In this document: positions 8,198-17,607 of the stretch, piece by piece
How the letters are laid out: each line of letters starts with the position of its first letter
How positions within the stretch are numbered: position 1 is the stretch's first letter
Origin: Betaproteobacteria bacterium
Lineage (GTDB): Bacteria > Pseudomonadota > Gammaproteobacteria > Burkholderiales > SG8-41
Direction of reading: 5' to 3'
Assembly (NCBI GenBank): GCA_947465215.1
Contig: CANHZX010000006.1
Span: forward strand, 1-35,244
DNA length: 35,244 nucleotides
Translations under genes and position numbers: made by a program
Notes under the pieces: model-generated
What the model was told of the DNA's origin: nothing
The model's database searches: none
Seen by the model: the letters and a program-made list of their open reading frames with translations, nothing else

Positions 8198-10045
8198 TCA
8201 GGCGCGCTTCTGCATGGGTTTGCCTGCCGACACTTTACCTGCATCCACCGTACCTGACCCCAGGAAATTCCGCCAGCCGCCCCAGTTGGTGATGTCTTCG
8301 GCCCCGGCCAGCGCACAGGGTTCGCAGATGAATCCGTTGACCCATTGACCATCGGCCAGTTCGATCGCACCAAGGCCCAGCGGTGCCGGAATGCCGGCGA
8401 GGAAAGTGCCCAGGCTTTCGGCGGGCATGTCATAGACCTCGACTTCAATCGCCGCGCCTTTGGCATCGCGCACCAGGCCCGGCTTCGGCGGCTGCGTACC
8501 TTTAAGGGCATAAAGAGAGTAATGCGCCGCGGTGGTGGTACGCGCACGTAATCGTGCACCGCGCTCGCTCAACTGATGATGCAGTGGCATGCCGGCGAGA
8601 TGTGCGCCGACCACCGCCAGCGGAATCGCACCCGGCGGTGTGGCGGCGATGCGGGTATCGCCATCCTGCAAGGGTCGCAGCGTCTTGCCCAGCGGCAAAC
8701 CCAGTGAGAGCTGCCAGCGCGAGGCAAGTTCAGCGAGCGCCCAGTCGCAGCCGCCGCGGGCAATGAAGGTCACGCCGAAAGGCAAGCCTTCCGCTGTAAA
8801 GCCGAAGGGCACCGCAACCGCTGACAATCCCAGCAGGTTGACGAAGTTGGTATAGGTTCCGAGCTCGCTGTTGCGCACGATCGGCGCCGCCGCCACTTCG
8901 GCCAGAGTCGGCAGATTCGGCGCTGTCGGCACCATCAGCACGTCGAACTCATCCCAGACATGGCGCGTCTCCACTTCGAGTTCGCGCACGCGGTAGATGG
9001 CATTGAAGGTATCAACTGCCGAATAATTGCGGCCGGCGTTGATCACTTCAGCCACCACCGGATCAATGCCGGCGCCGCCCTTCCCGATCAACGCCCCGGC
9101 AATGGCATAACGTTCCGCCGTCCACGGCCCCTGATACAACAGCGTGGCGACATCGGAAAACGGCCTCAGGTCAAAAACACCCTGTGAGCATTGCAGACGC
9201 CCCAGATGTTCGCAGGCCTTGTCATAAAGCTTGCGGTAATCGTCACTGACGAAAAACGGCGAATGCGGAATGCCGACATTCAGTTTTGCGGGAAAGGCAT
9301 AACGCGGCTGCGGCGGATGATTGAAATGCGGTTCAGCAGGACTCAAGGCGCCGTGCCCGGCGACCACCGCGAGCAGGCTGGCCGCATCCGCCGCGGTCAA
9401 GGTGAGCAGGGACACGCAGTCCAGCGTGCGACAAGCCGGCACCACGCCGGCGGTGCTGAACAATCCGGGCGTTGGCTTCAGGCCCACCAGATTATTGAAT
9501 CCCGCCGGCACACGCCCCGAACCTGCGGTATCGGTGCCGAGTGCGAAGGCAACCATGCCGCGCGCAACGACTGACGCCGAGCCGGAACTGGAACCGCCGC
9601 TGACATGCTGCGCGCTGAAGGTGTTGGGAACGGCACCGTACGGGGAACGTGTACCGACCAGCCCGGTGGCGAACTGATCGAGATTGGTTTTACCGAGTAG
9701 TACTGCCCCGGCATGCATCAGGCGCGCGACGATATGCGCGGTTTCGGTGGCGATATAGGCGAATTCGGGACAGGCCGCGGTAGTCGTCCAGCCGGCGACA
9801 TCAATATTGTCCTTCACCGCAAAGGGCACGCCATAGAGCGGGCATTCAGCCGGATCGCGCTGCGCCAGTATGGTGAGCTGGGCCTCCAGTTGCGCCGCCG
9901 TCGCGAGATTGATCCACGCCGGATCGTGTTGCTTTTCGTTGCTGCGATACAGCTGCTGCCAGCGGGCACGAAGGAACTCCGCCGCATCGAAGCCGCCGGT
10001 GGCAACCGCGGTGTTAATGTCGGCAATGGTCAGCGGTGCGTTCAT
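8198..10045 (-). CDS. atzF: Allophanate hydrolase-like amidase (amidase-signature domain plus C-terminal allophanate hydrolase domain)
   Basis: 615 aa; VPFAVKDNIDVAG (Lys), VSGGSSSGSA, GTDTAGSGRVPAGFNNLVGLKPT (Ser nucleophile); AtzF-type C-terminus VYDMPAESLGTFLAGIPAPLGLGAIELADGQWVNGFICEP. Confidence 0.87.
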   Translation of the reverse strand: MNAPLTIADINTAVATGGFDAAEFLRARWQQLYRSNEKQHDPAWINLATAAQLEAQLTILAQRDPAECPLYGVPFAVKDNIDVAGWTTTAACPEFAYIATETAHIVARLMHAGAVLLGKTNLDQFATGLVGTRSPYGAVPNTFSAQHVSGGSSSGSASVVARGMVAFALGTDTAGSGRVPAGFNNLVGLKPTPGLFSTAGVVPACRTLDCVSLLTLTAADAASLLAVVAGHGALSPAEPHFNHPPQPRYAFPAKLNVGIPHSPFFVSDDYRKLYDKACEHLGRLQCSQGVFDLRPFSDVATLLYQGPWTAERYAIAGALIGKGGAGIDPVVAEVINAGRNYSAVDTFNAIYRVRELEVETRHVWDEFDVLMVPTAPNLPTLAEVAAAPIVRNSELGTYTNFVNLLGLSAVAVPFGFTAEGLPFGVTFIARGGCDWALAELASRWQLSLGLPLGKTLRPLQDGDTRIAATPPGAIPLAVVGAHLAGMPLHHQLSERGARLRARTTTAAHYSLYALKGTQPPKPGLVRDAKGAAIEVEVYDMPAESLGTFLAGIPAPLGLGAIELADGQWVNGFICEPCALAGAEDITNWGGWRNFLGSGTVDAGKVSAGKPMQKRA

Positions 10046-11772
10046 GCGCGCACCGCCTCGGTCACCGGCGCGCCATGGGCCGGCAGATGCGCCGGCCGCG
10101 GAATCGCCGAGAGCAGTTCGCGGGTGTATTCGGCCTGCGGCGCCGACAACACCTGCGCCGTCGGACCGGATTCAACAATCGAGCCGGCGCGCATCACGAT
10201 CACGCGGTCACAAAGCAGACGCACCACCTCAAGATCATGACTGACAAACAGATAACTCATGCCGAATTCAGCTTTCAGATCCGCCAGTAAATTGAGCACG
10301 ACGGCCTGCACCGACACATCCAGCGCGGCGGTCGGCTCATCCAGAATCAGCAGTTCGGGCTTGGTGGAAATCGCCCGCGCAATACCGACACGCGCCTTCT
10401 GCCCGCCCGACAGCTGGTGCGGCAAGCGGTCCAGCAGTTCATGCTGGAGACCGACCTGGGTCGCCAGTGCTTCGACGCGGGCGCGGATTTCAGCATTGTT
10501 GGTCATGCCCTCCAGGCGCAGCAGTGGATCGGCAATCGATTGCGCCGCAGTGGCACGCGGGTTGAGGCTTTCGTGTGGATCCTGGAACACCATCTGCAAT
10601 TCGCGACGCTGCGGTGAGCGCGCAAATGCTGCGGCGGTCACTGCCGTCAATTCCTGCCCCTTGAAGCGAATGCTGCCGGCGGTGGCGTCGAGCAGCCGCA
10701 TCACCATCGCCGACGTGGTCGATTTGCCGCAGCCGGACTCACCGACCAGACCAACGCTTTCGCCGCGGGCGATGCTGAAGCTGACGTTATCAACCGCACG
10801 GTAACCGGCTTCTTTTTTGCCGCGGTTCCTGATCCGCTGCAGCACGCCGCCCGGCGCATCGAATTGTTTGACCAGATTCTTCACTTCGAGCAGCGGTTCA
10901 TCCGAAACAATCATCGTTGGCGGCAGCGGCAGGCGCTGGTCATCCGGCATGAGGTCGCGGATGGTTGCCGCGGCATGCGGCGTCGAGCGGATCAGCCGGC
11001 GCGTGTACGGGTGCGCCGGTGCGGTGAACAGTTTCGCGGTGTCCTGCTGCTCGACCACTTCGCCTTTTTCCATGACGATAATGCGGTCGCAGTATTCACC
11101 GGCGAGCCCGAGGTCATGGGTGATCAGCAGGGTCGACATGCCTTCGGAGCGTGTCAGTTCGCGCACCAGCTCCATCACCGCCTTCTGCGTGGTGACATCC
11201 AGTCCGGTGGTCGGTTCGTCGGCAATCAGCAACTGCGGCTTGCAGGCCAGCGCAATGGCAATGACTACGCGCTGGCACATGCCGCCGGAGAGTTCAAAAG
11301 GATAGGCATGGTAACGGCGTGCAGCATCACGGATGCGAACACGCTCCAGCGCCTCAATGGCCTTGGCTTTGGCCTGTTCGTGCGTGGCCTGTGCATGGCG
11401 GATCAGCACGTCCTCAATCTGCTTGCCAACCGTACGGATCGGATTCAGCGCGGCGCGCGGATTCTGGAAAATCATCGAGATTTCGCGTCCCCGCAGGTCG
11501 CTCATCATGTCTTCCGGCGCGTCGTGCAACTGCATGCCGCCGAACTCGATACCCCCCGAGACGATACGGCCGGCGCGGTCGAGGATGCGCATCACCGCAT
11601 AAGAGGTCACCGATTTTCCGGAGCCGGATTCACCGACAATGCCCAGGGTTTCGCCCTTGGCGACCTGCAGATTGACCGAGCGCACGGCAGTGACCGGGCC
11701 CTTGCGCGTGGCGAATTCGACACAAAGGTCGCGCACGGTGAGCAGCGGCGGATTGTGCAAATGGGTGCTCAT
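10042..11772 (-). CDS. Dual-domain dipeptide/oligopeptide (or glutathione, GsiA-like) ABC transporter ATP-binding protein
   Basis: Two Walker A motifs (GESGSGKSV, GESGCGKST), two signature/Walker B blocks (LSGGMCQRV...LLIADEP; LSGGQKARV...LLILDEP); start at MSTHLHN. Confidence 0.93.
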   Translation of the reverse strand: MSTHLHNPPLLTVRDLCVEFATRKGPVTAVRSVNLQVAKGETLGIVGESGSGKSVTSYAVMRILDRAGRIVSGGIEFGGMQLHDAPEDMMSDLRGREISMIFQNPRAALNPIRTVGKQIEDVLIRHAQATHEQAKAKAIEALERVRIRDAARRYHAYPFELSGGMCQRVVIAIALACKPQLLIADEPTTGLDVTTQKAVMELVRELTRSEGMSTLLITHDLGLAGEYCDRIIVMEKGEVVEQQDTAKLFTAPAHPYTRRLIRSTPHAAATIRDLMPDDQRLPLPPTMIVSDEPLLEVKNLVKQFDAPGGVLQRIRNRGKKEAGYRAVDNVSFSIARGESVGLVGESGCGKSTTSAMVMRLLDATAGSIRFKGQELTAVTAAAFARSPQRRELQMVFQDPHESLNPRATAAQSIADPLLRLEGMTNNAEIRARVEALATQVGLQHELLDRLPHQLSGGQKARVGIARAISTKPELLILDEPTAALDVSVQAVVLNLLADLKAEFGMSYLFVSHDLEVVRLLCDRVIVMRAGSIVESGPTAQVLSAPQAEYTRELLSAIPRPAHLPAHGAPVTEAVRA

Positions 11773-12671
11773 GTGCGCCTCTGCGGGTCCACGAGGTCGC
11801 GCAGACCGTCGCCGAGCAAGTTGAAGGTGAATACTGCGAGCATCAGCGCCGCACCCGGGAACAGCGCCAGCCACCATTCACCGGAGACAATGTAGTTGGC
11901 GCCTTCGGCAACCATGATGCCCCACTCCGCCGTCGGCGGCCGCACGCCGAGGCCGATAAAGGACAGGCCGGCGGCATTGAGAATGGCCCAGCCCATGTTC
12001 AGCGACAACTGAACCATCATCGGCGGCAGGGTGTTCGGCAGAATCTTCGCGATGAGGATGCGCAGCTCGGAATTGCCGGACAGCCGCGCCGCCTGCACAT
12101 AACCGGCATTGCGGCGGATCGACACTTCGGCGCGAGCCACTCGCGCATAAAACGGTAGATTGATGATCGCGGTGGCAATAACAATGTTCTGGATGGTGTT
12201 GCCGGCGGCGGCGACGATACCCATCGCCAGCACGAACAGCGGAAAGGCCATAATCGTATCGAGCATCCGGCCCGACAGTTTGTCGAACCAGCCGCCCCAG
12301 TAACCGGCGCAGGCACCCATCAGCGCACCGCAGACAAACGAGAGCGCCACCGCGGATACCGAGATCAGCAGATCAAGCCTTGTGGCGACAACGACGCGGG
12401 AAAACACGTCGCGGCCCAGCTGGTCTGTGCCAAACCAGTGTTGCCAGGTTGGCGGCTTGAGTGCCTTGTCGGCGGCGGTGGCGAGCGGGTCGTGCGGCAC
12501 CAGCGAGGGGCCGAACACTGCAACCGCGATCATCGCGGCCAGCATCACGAAAGCAAGGAAGGTGACGGGATTGGACGTCATCACATAACGGAAATGGGCG
12601 AAGCCCCGGCTCCACGCCGACGTGCGCGGCGAAGCGGCAGCGATCGGCGAGGTCATAACAGCGTCATTCAT
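11769..12671 (-). CDS. Dipeptide-type ABC transporter permease (DppC-like)
   Basis: 300 aa; LIAKILPNTLPPMMVQLSLNMGWAILNAAGLSFIGLGVRPPTAEWGIMVAEG. Confidence 0.93.
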   Translation of the reverse strand: MNDAVMTSPIAAASPRTSAWSRGFAHFRYVMTSNPVTFLAFVMLAAMIAVAVFGPSLVPHDPLATAADKALKPPTWQHWFGTDQLGRDVFSRVVVATRLDLLISVSAVALSFVCGALMGACAGYWGGWFDKLSGRMLDTIMAFPLFVLAMGIVAAAGNTIQNIVIATAIINLPFYARVARAEVSIRRNAGYVQAARLSGNSELRILIAKILPNTLPPMMVQLSLNMGWAILNAAGLSFIGLGVRPPTAEWGIMVAEGANYIVSGEWWLALFPGAALMLAVFTFNLLGDGLRDLVDPQRRT

Positions 12672-12684
12672 GATGTTTCATTCC

Positions 12685-13704
12685 TCAGCCGTCGACCTGT
12701 ACGCGCGGATCGATCAGCGTGTATAGCGTGTCGATAAACAGATTGAGCACGACAAACAGCACGGCCATCGACAGCACAAAGCCCTGCACCGCGGCGTAAT
12801 CCGAAACAACCAATGCCTCAATGGCAAAGGAACCGATGCCGGGCCAGGCGAAAACTTTTTCGACCAGTACATTGGCGCCCAGCGTGAACGAGAACACCAT
12901 GCCCAGCGTGGTCACCACCGGCAGCAGGGCGTTGCGGAAGGCATAGACCATCAGCACCCGTCCGCGCGACAGGCCGGCGGCACGCGCGGTACGCAGGTAT
13001 TCGGAAGACAAGGCCTGCAACATCGAAGCACGGGTCATGCGTGCGATCGGCGCCAACGTGAACAGTGCCAGCGTGATCGACGGTAGCAGTAATTGTTTGG
13101 CAGCCGACCATGCGGTGCCCCACTCGCGCGCGATCAGGCTGTCGAATACCAGAAAACCGGTGATCTGCGGAGGGGCGATATGCATCAGATCAAGACGACC
13201 GAGAGGCGCCGGCGCCACGCCGAGCAGGAAATAAAACACATAGACCAGCAACAGCCCGGTAAAAAAGGTCGGCAGGCTGACGCCGGCAGTCACCACGAAC
13301 CGGCACAGCTGATCGATCCAGGTGTCCTGGCGTACGGCGGCGAGCACGCCCAGCGGAATCGCCACTGCCACTGACAGCAACAGCGCCGTCAATGTCAGCT
13401 CCAACGACGCCGGCAGACGGCGCAACAGTTCGGTCGCCACCGGCTGGCCGGTAGATACCGACTGGCCGAGGTTGCCGGTGCCGAGGTCCTGTACATATTT
13501 CAGAAACTGCACCGGCAGCGGCTGGTCGAGCCCGAGATTGGCGCGAATCTCGGCAATCGACTCCGGCGTTGCCGCAGCGCCGGCGAAATAGGCCGCAGGG
13601 TCACCCGGCAGCGCGCGCGTCAGCAGGAAAGTGACGATGATGATCCCGATCAGCGTCGGGATCGCCTGCAGAACGCGCGCAAAAATGATGGCCAGTTGAC
13701 CCAT
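12685..13704 (-). CDS. Dipeptide-type ABC transporter permease (DppB-like)
   Basis: 339 aa; IIVTFLLTRALPGDPAAYFAG, ARMTRASMLQALSSEYLRTARAAGLSRGRVLMVYAFRNALLPVVT. Confidence 0.93.
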   Translation of the reverse strand: MGQLAIIFARVLQAIPTLIGIIIVTFLLTRALPGDPAAYFAGAAATPESIAEIRANLGLDQPLPVQFLKYVQDLGTGNLGQSVSTGQPVATELLRRLPASLELTLTALLLSVAVAIPLGVLAAVRQDTWIDQLCRFVVTAGVSLPTFFTGLLLVYVFYFLLGVAPAPLGRLDLMHIAPPQITGFLVFDSLIAREWGTAWSAAKQLLLPSITLALFTLAPIARMTRASMLQALSSEYLRTARAAGLSRGRVLMVYAFRNALLPVVTTLGMVFSFTLGANVLVEKVFAWPGIGSFAIEALVVSDYAAVQGFVLSMAVLFVVLNLFIDTLYTLIDPRVQVDG

Positions 13705-13716
13705 GTCCCCGTCCGC

Positions 13717-15327
13717 TCAGACCTTGAACGAACGTGCGTCGACCTGACGATGGAACCAGAACTCGTAACCTTCGAGTTTCGGTGACATCGCGGACTCCAG
13801 CGTCGGCTGCCACAGCGGAATGCGCGGCACGTCGTCGAAGGCCTTCTGGATCAACTGCTTGATCTTGGCGTCGTAGGTCTTGTCCGACTTGTCCATATGC
13901 AGCGTTTCGTCGACCAGCTTCTTGACCACAGGATCGTCGTAGTTCGAGGCATTGAACAGATTGCCCTTAATGTACGCCCAGTAGAAGTAATAGTCCGCCG
14001 TGTTGAGCCAGCCACCGAAGTTCTCCAGCAGGAACGGCAGTTTTTTGTCGACCAGCGCGACCGTGCGCCAGTTGGCACCCGGCACCTTGTCGAGCGTGAC
14101 CTTGATGCCGATCTTGCCCAGGCTTTCCTGGATCAGCAGCGCGGCGGGTTCACCCCAATCGGCCTCACCCAGGTCATAGGACAGCGGCACTTCGAAGCCG
14201 TCCTTGTATTTGGTCTGCGCCAGCAGGGCCTTGGCTTTTTTCAGGTCCGTGTCATAGGGGAATTTCTGCGGCCATGCGGCAGTAGCGGGCTTCGGTGACT
14301 TGCCACCCCACATCGGAACACCGCGGCCATAGGCGGCCTGCTTGAAGATCTGATCGTAGGGAATGGCGTAGGCCACTGCCTGGCGCACCTTCTGGTCCTT
14401 GAACGGTTCGAAGTTGTAATTGAGGCAGGCGACATACAGGCAGTTGTCAATCGGCGAACCGGTGACCTTGACCTTTTTCGCTGCGGCCAGTTCCTGCGCA
14501 TCCTTGTTCGGAATCTGGAAGGACAGATGGGCATCGCCGCGCTCAACCATCGCACGACGTGTTGCGGTGGCCGGCACTTCACGGATGATCACGCGCTGCA
14601 CCGCCGGCAGCGGACCGCCGACCCATTTGTCATTGCGCACATACACCAGCTGCTGACCGGCATCCCAGCGCTCGACCTTGAACGCGCCACTACCGGCGGG
14701 GGTGCGATGCAGATATTCTGCGGCCCAGGGATCCTTTTCGGTGGCATTCGCCTTGGCCACTTTGGAATTGATGATCACCGCAACCGGCACGCCGAGATTG
14801 GGCAAGGCCAGCTTTGACGGCTGCTTCAGATCAATACGGAAGTTTTTCGAATCGACGACAACAAACTGCGAAGGATCGACAAAACCGCCGGCACCCATCT
14901 GCACCTTCGGGAAACCGCCCAGCGCCAGAGCGCGATCAAAAGACCATTTGACGTCTTCGGCGGTAACGGGCGTGCCATCCCAGAAGGTGGCATTGGCTTT
15001 GATCTTGAACAGGATCGCCTTGCGATCGGAAGACAGCTGCCAGCTCTCTGCGAGTTCGGGCTCGACCTTGTCGTAGTCGTAGGACAGCGAACCGTCGGCC
15101 AATTTTTTGGTGCCGAATGTCACCAGCCGGTCATAGACATTGACCGCCACCTGATAACTCGGCCGGTTGGTGCCGGGCCGGTGAATGTCGAGGCTGTTGA
15201 TCGTATTGCCGATCAGCACCACCACCGTGCTGGCCGACTGCGCCCAGGCATTGGTTTTCAGAAACGGCAACATCGCGGCGCCTGCAGCAACGGCACCGGC
15301 AGATTTGAGGAGTTCACGACGGTTCAT
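13717..15327 (-). CDS. ABC transporter substrate-binding protein, family 5, TAT-type signal
   Basis: 536 aa; MNRRELLKSAGAVAAGAAML twin-Arg leader; WSFDRAL and the general SBP_bac_5 pattern. Confidence 0.92.
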   Translation of the reverse strand: MNRRELLKSAGAVAAGAAMLPFLKTNAWAQSASTVVVLIGNTINSLDIHRPGTNRPSYQVAVNVYDRLVTFGTKKLADGSLSYDYDKVEPELAESWQLSSDRKAILFKIKANATFWDGTPVTAEDVKWSFDRALALGGFPKVQMGAGGFVDPSQFVVVDSKNFRIDLKQPSKLALPNLGVPVAVIINSKVAKANATEKDPWAAEYLHRTPAGSGAFKVERWDAGQQLVYVRNDKWVGGPLPAVQRVIIREVPATATRRAMVERGDAHLSFQIPNKDAQELAAAKKVKVTGSPIDNCLYVACLNYNFEPFKDQKVRQAVAYAIPYDQIFKQAAYGRGVPMWGGKSPKPATAAWPQKFPYDTDLKKAKALLAQTKYKDGFEVPLSYDLGEADWGEPAALLIQESLGKIGIKVTLDKVPGANWRTVALVDKKLPFLLENFGGWLNTADYYFYWAYIKGNLFNASNYDDPVVKKLVDETLHMDKSDKTYDAKIKQLIQKAFDDVPRIPLWQPTLESAMSPKLEGYEFWFHRQVDARSFKV

Positions 15328-15434
15328 CTGGCATCCCTTTCTTGGTAACCCGCATTTCAGGCGGTATACAAGATTGGATGCAAGACGCGTACCACGGCAC
15401 TAATATCGCCGGAATATCAATAAATACTTTTTAA

Positions 15435-15446
15435 AAACAATTGTTT
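15435..15446. promoter_or_regulatory. Candidate operator palindrome AAACAATTGTTT upstream of the ABC transporter operon
   Basis: Perfect 12-bp palindrome in an AT-rich stretch about 110 bp upstream of the SBP start codon. Confidence 0.35.
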
Positions 15447-15618
15447 ATTGGTTTACAACGCGGGGGCCGAGTCATCAGGAAGCAGCACCAATTCGGTGCA
15501 TCGGAGCGCCCGACAGTGCGCCATGGTGCACGCCGGGCGGTCAATACAGCGCTGCCGTTCTGAGTCTTTCACCCCTCGACAAGCCGTGGGAGAACGGCAG
15601 CAGCCAACAGGAGATCGG

Positions 15619-16536
15619 TTACACCGGATCCCAGCTGAACACATCCTGATTGCGCGACAGCGGATAAAAATCCGGCTTGAACGCCGGCAGCGCAATCTCC
15701 GCAATCGCCCGGGGCGTCCAGCCGTCGCTGCGCTGCATGCCGCGGATCGGCCGCGACTGGCTCATCAGGAATATCTCGTTCATCCGGGTGTAGAAGATCT
15801 GGCCGTTGACGTCCTTCGCTGCATCGCTGGCAAGGAACACCGCCAGCGGCGCGTTCTTGTCCGGCGTGACCATCTGACGCTGGGCGACACGCGCCGCCTT
15901 GTCCGGCGTATTCGAAGGAATCGAACCTGTCATGCGTGTCCACGCCGAAGGCGCGATGCAGTTCGAACGCACGTTAAAGCGCTGCATGTCGAGGGCAATG
16001 TGTTTCGACAGCATCACCATGCCGGCCTTGGCCGCGCCGTAGTTGGCCTGACCGACGTTGCCGGCAAGGCCCGAATTCGAAATCATGTGCACAAAGCTGC
16101 CGCCGTTCTGGTTACGGAAGTGCGTCGCCGCGGCGCGGCTCATGTTGAAGGCGCCGTAGAGAATGACCTTGATCACCGAATCCCAGTCATCAAAAGTCAT
16201 CTTGTGGAAAATCACGTCGCGCAGGATGCCGGCATTGTTGACTACGCTGTCAACACGACCGAAGGTGTCCATCGCTGTCTGCACGATACGCTCCGCCGTA
16301 TTGAAGTCGGCGACGCTGTCATAACTGGCAACGGCTTCGCCGCCGTTCTTTTTAATCAGCTGTACGACCTCTTCCGCCGGCGTCTGGTCGGCGCCTTCGC
16401 CGGCCAGTGAAGTGCCGATGTCGTTGACCACGACCTTGGCACCCTCTTTTGCCATCATCAGCGCGATCTCGCGGCCGATGCCGCGGCCGGCGCCCGTCAC
16501 CACTACTACTTTTCCCTCAACAATACCTTCACTCAT
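15619..16536 (-). CDS. Short-chain dehydrogenase/reductase (SDR) family oxidoreductase
   Basis: 305 aa; VVTGAGRGIGRE, VNNAGILRD, catalytic ISNSG...YGAAKAG. Confidence 0.93.
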   Translation of the reverse strand: MSEGIVEGKVVVVTGAGRGIGREIALMMAKEGAKVVVNDIGTSLAGEGADQTPAEEVVQLIKKNGGEAVASYDSVADFNTAERIVQTAMDTFGRVDSVVNNAGILRDVIFHKMTFDDWDSVIKVILYGAFNMSRAAATHFRNQNGGSFVHMISNSGLAGNVGQANYGAAKAGMVMLSKHIALDMQRFNVRSNCIAPSAWTRMTGSIPSNTPDKAARVAQRQMVTPDKNAPLAVFLASDAAKDVNGQIFYTRMNEIFLMSQSRPIRGMQRSDGWTPRAIAEIALPAFKPDFYPLSRNQDVFSWDPV

Positions 16537-16550
16537 TTTCAGTCTCCGTT

Positions 16551-16585
16551 AAAAACAATGCCGCGCAACAAAGGCTGCGCGGCAT
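16551..16585 (-). terminator. Rho-independent terminator/attenuator between Bug (16615-17607) and SDR
   Basis: Perfect 10-bp stem ATGCCGCGCA (16558-16567)/TGCGCGGCAT (16576-16585), 8-nt loop, followed on the minus strand by TGTTTTT. Confidence 0.75.
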
Positions 16586-16614
16586 GAATGTGCTGCTGTC
16601 CGAAAAAAATCAGA

Positions 16615-17607
16615 TCAGAAGTGCAGTTCGAGCTTCGCCGCCTTGGCGAGCTTGCGCCACTTGTCGACTTCGGCGCGGATCGTTGCGGTGTAGGCCTCGG
16701 GCGTCGAGCCGACTGGGGTCGAACCGTCGGCATTCAGTTTCTTCACCACTTCCGGATCTTTCAGCGCGACGATGATGCCGGCATTGATCTTGTTGATGAT
16801 CGGCTTCGGAATCTTGGCGCTGCCGATGATGCCGTACATCTGGTCGACGCTGTAACCCGGGATGCCGCTTTCCGACACAGTCGGGATATCCGGCACTGCG
16901 GGTGAACGTTTGCTGGCGGTGATCGCGATCACGCGCAGACGGTTGGTCTGCATATGCGGACGCACGCCGAACAGCGTGCCGAAGCCGACCTGCACTTCGC
17001 CGCTGAGGTTGGCGACGATGCCTGCGGCCGACCCTTTGAACGGCACGTGGGTCATTTTGGTCTTGGCCATGTAATCAAACAGTTCGCCGGCCAGATGCTG
17101 CAGACCGCCGGTGCCCGACGAGCTGTAGTTCAGCTTGTTGGGATTGGCTTTGGCATAGGCGATCAGTTCATTGATGTTTTTCGCCGGTACTGTCGGGTTG
17201 AGGTAGACCGCGTAAAACAGCGAGGTCGCCTGCGAAATGCCCTGCAGGTCCTTGGTCAGATCGTACGGCAGGTTGGGATTGGTTGCCGAATTGACATGCA
17301 TGGAGGCGGATATCAGACAGATCGTGTATCCATCCGGCACCGCTTTAGCTGTCAGGTCAACGCCGATGGCTCCGGCTGCACCCGTGCGGTTATCAACAAC
17401 CACCTGCTGATTCCACTGATCACCCAGGTGCTTGGCAATAATGCGGGCAGTGGCGTCAGTACCGGCGCCCGGCGTGAACGGTCCAATCATCCGTACAGGC
17501 TTGTTCGGATAATCCTTGGCCGCATCGGCAGCCCAGCCGGACAAAGCCGTCGCAGCAAGCACCGCAACGGTCAGTGCACCGGCGGCGCGTTTGAAATTCA
17601 GCAACAT
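16615..17607 (-). CDS. Bug (TctC) family tripartite tricarboxylate transporter substrate-binding protein
   Basis: 330 aa; signal peptide, YPNKPVRMIGPFTPGAGTDATAR. Confidence 0.93.
   Translation of the reverse strand: MLLNFKRAAGALTVAVLAATALSGWAADAAKDYPNKPVRMIGPFTPGAGTDATARIIAKHLGDQWNQQVVVDNRTGAAGAIGVDLTAKAVPDGYTICLISASMHVNSATNPNLPYDLTKDLQGISQATSLFYAVYLNPTVPAKNINELIAYAKANPNKLNYSSSGTGGLQHLAGELFDYMAKTKMTHVPFKGSAAGIVANLSGEVQVGFGTLFGVRPHMQTNRLRVIAITASKRSPAVPDIPTVSESGIPGYSVDQMYGIIGSAKIPKPIINKINAGIIVALKDPEVVKKLNADGSTPVGSTPEAYTATIRAEVDKWRKLAKAAKLELHF

Noticed and set aside
8198-10045. Complete urea/biuret/cyanurate degradation pathway
   Set aside because: Only the AtzF-like enzyme is present; there is no urea carboxylase, biuretase or cyanuric acid hydrolase in the window.
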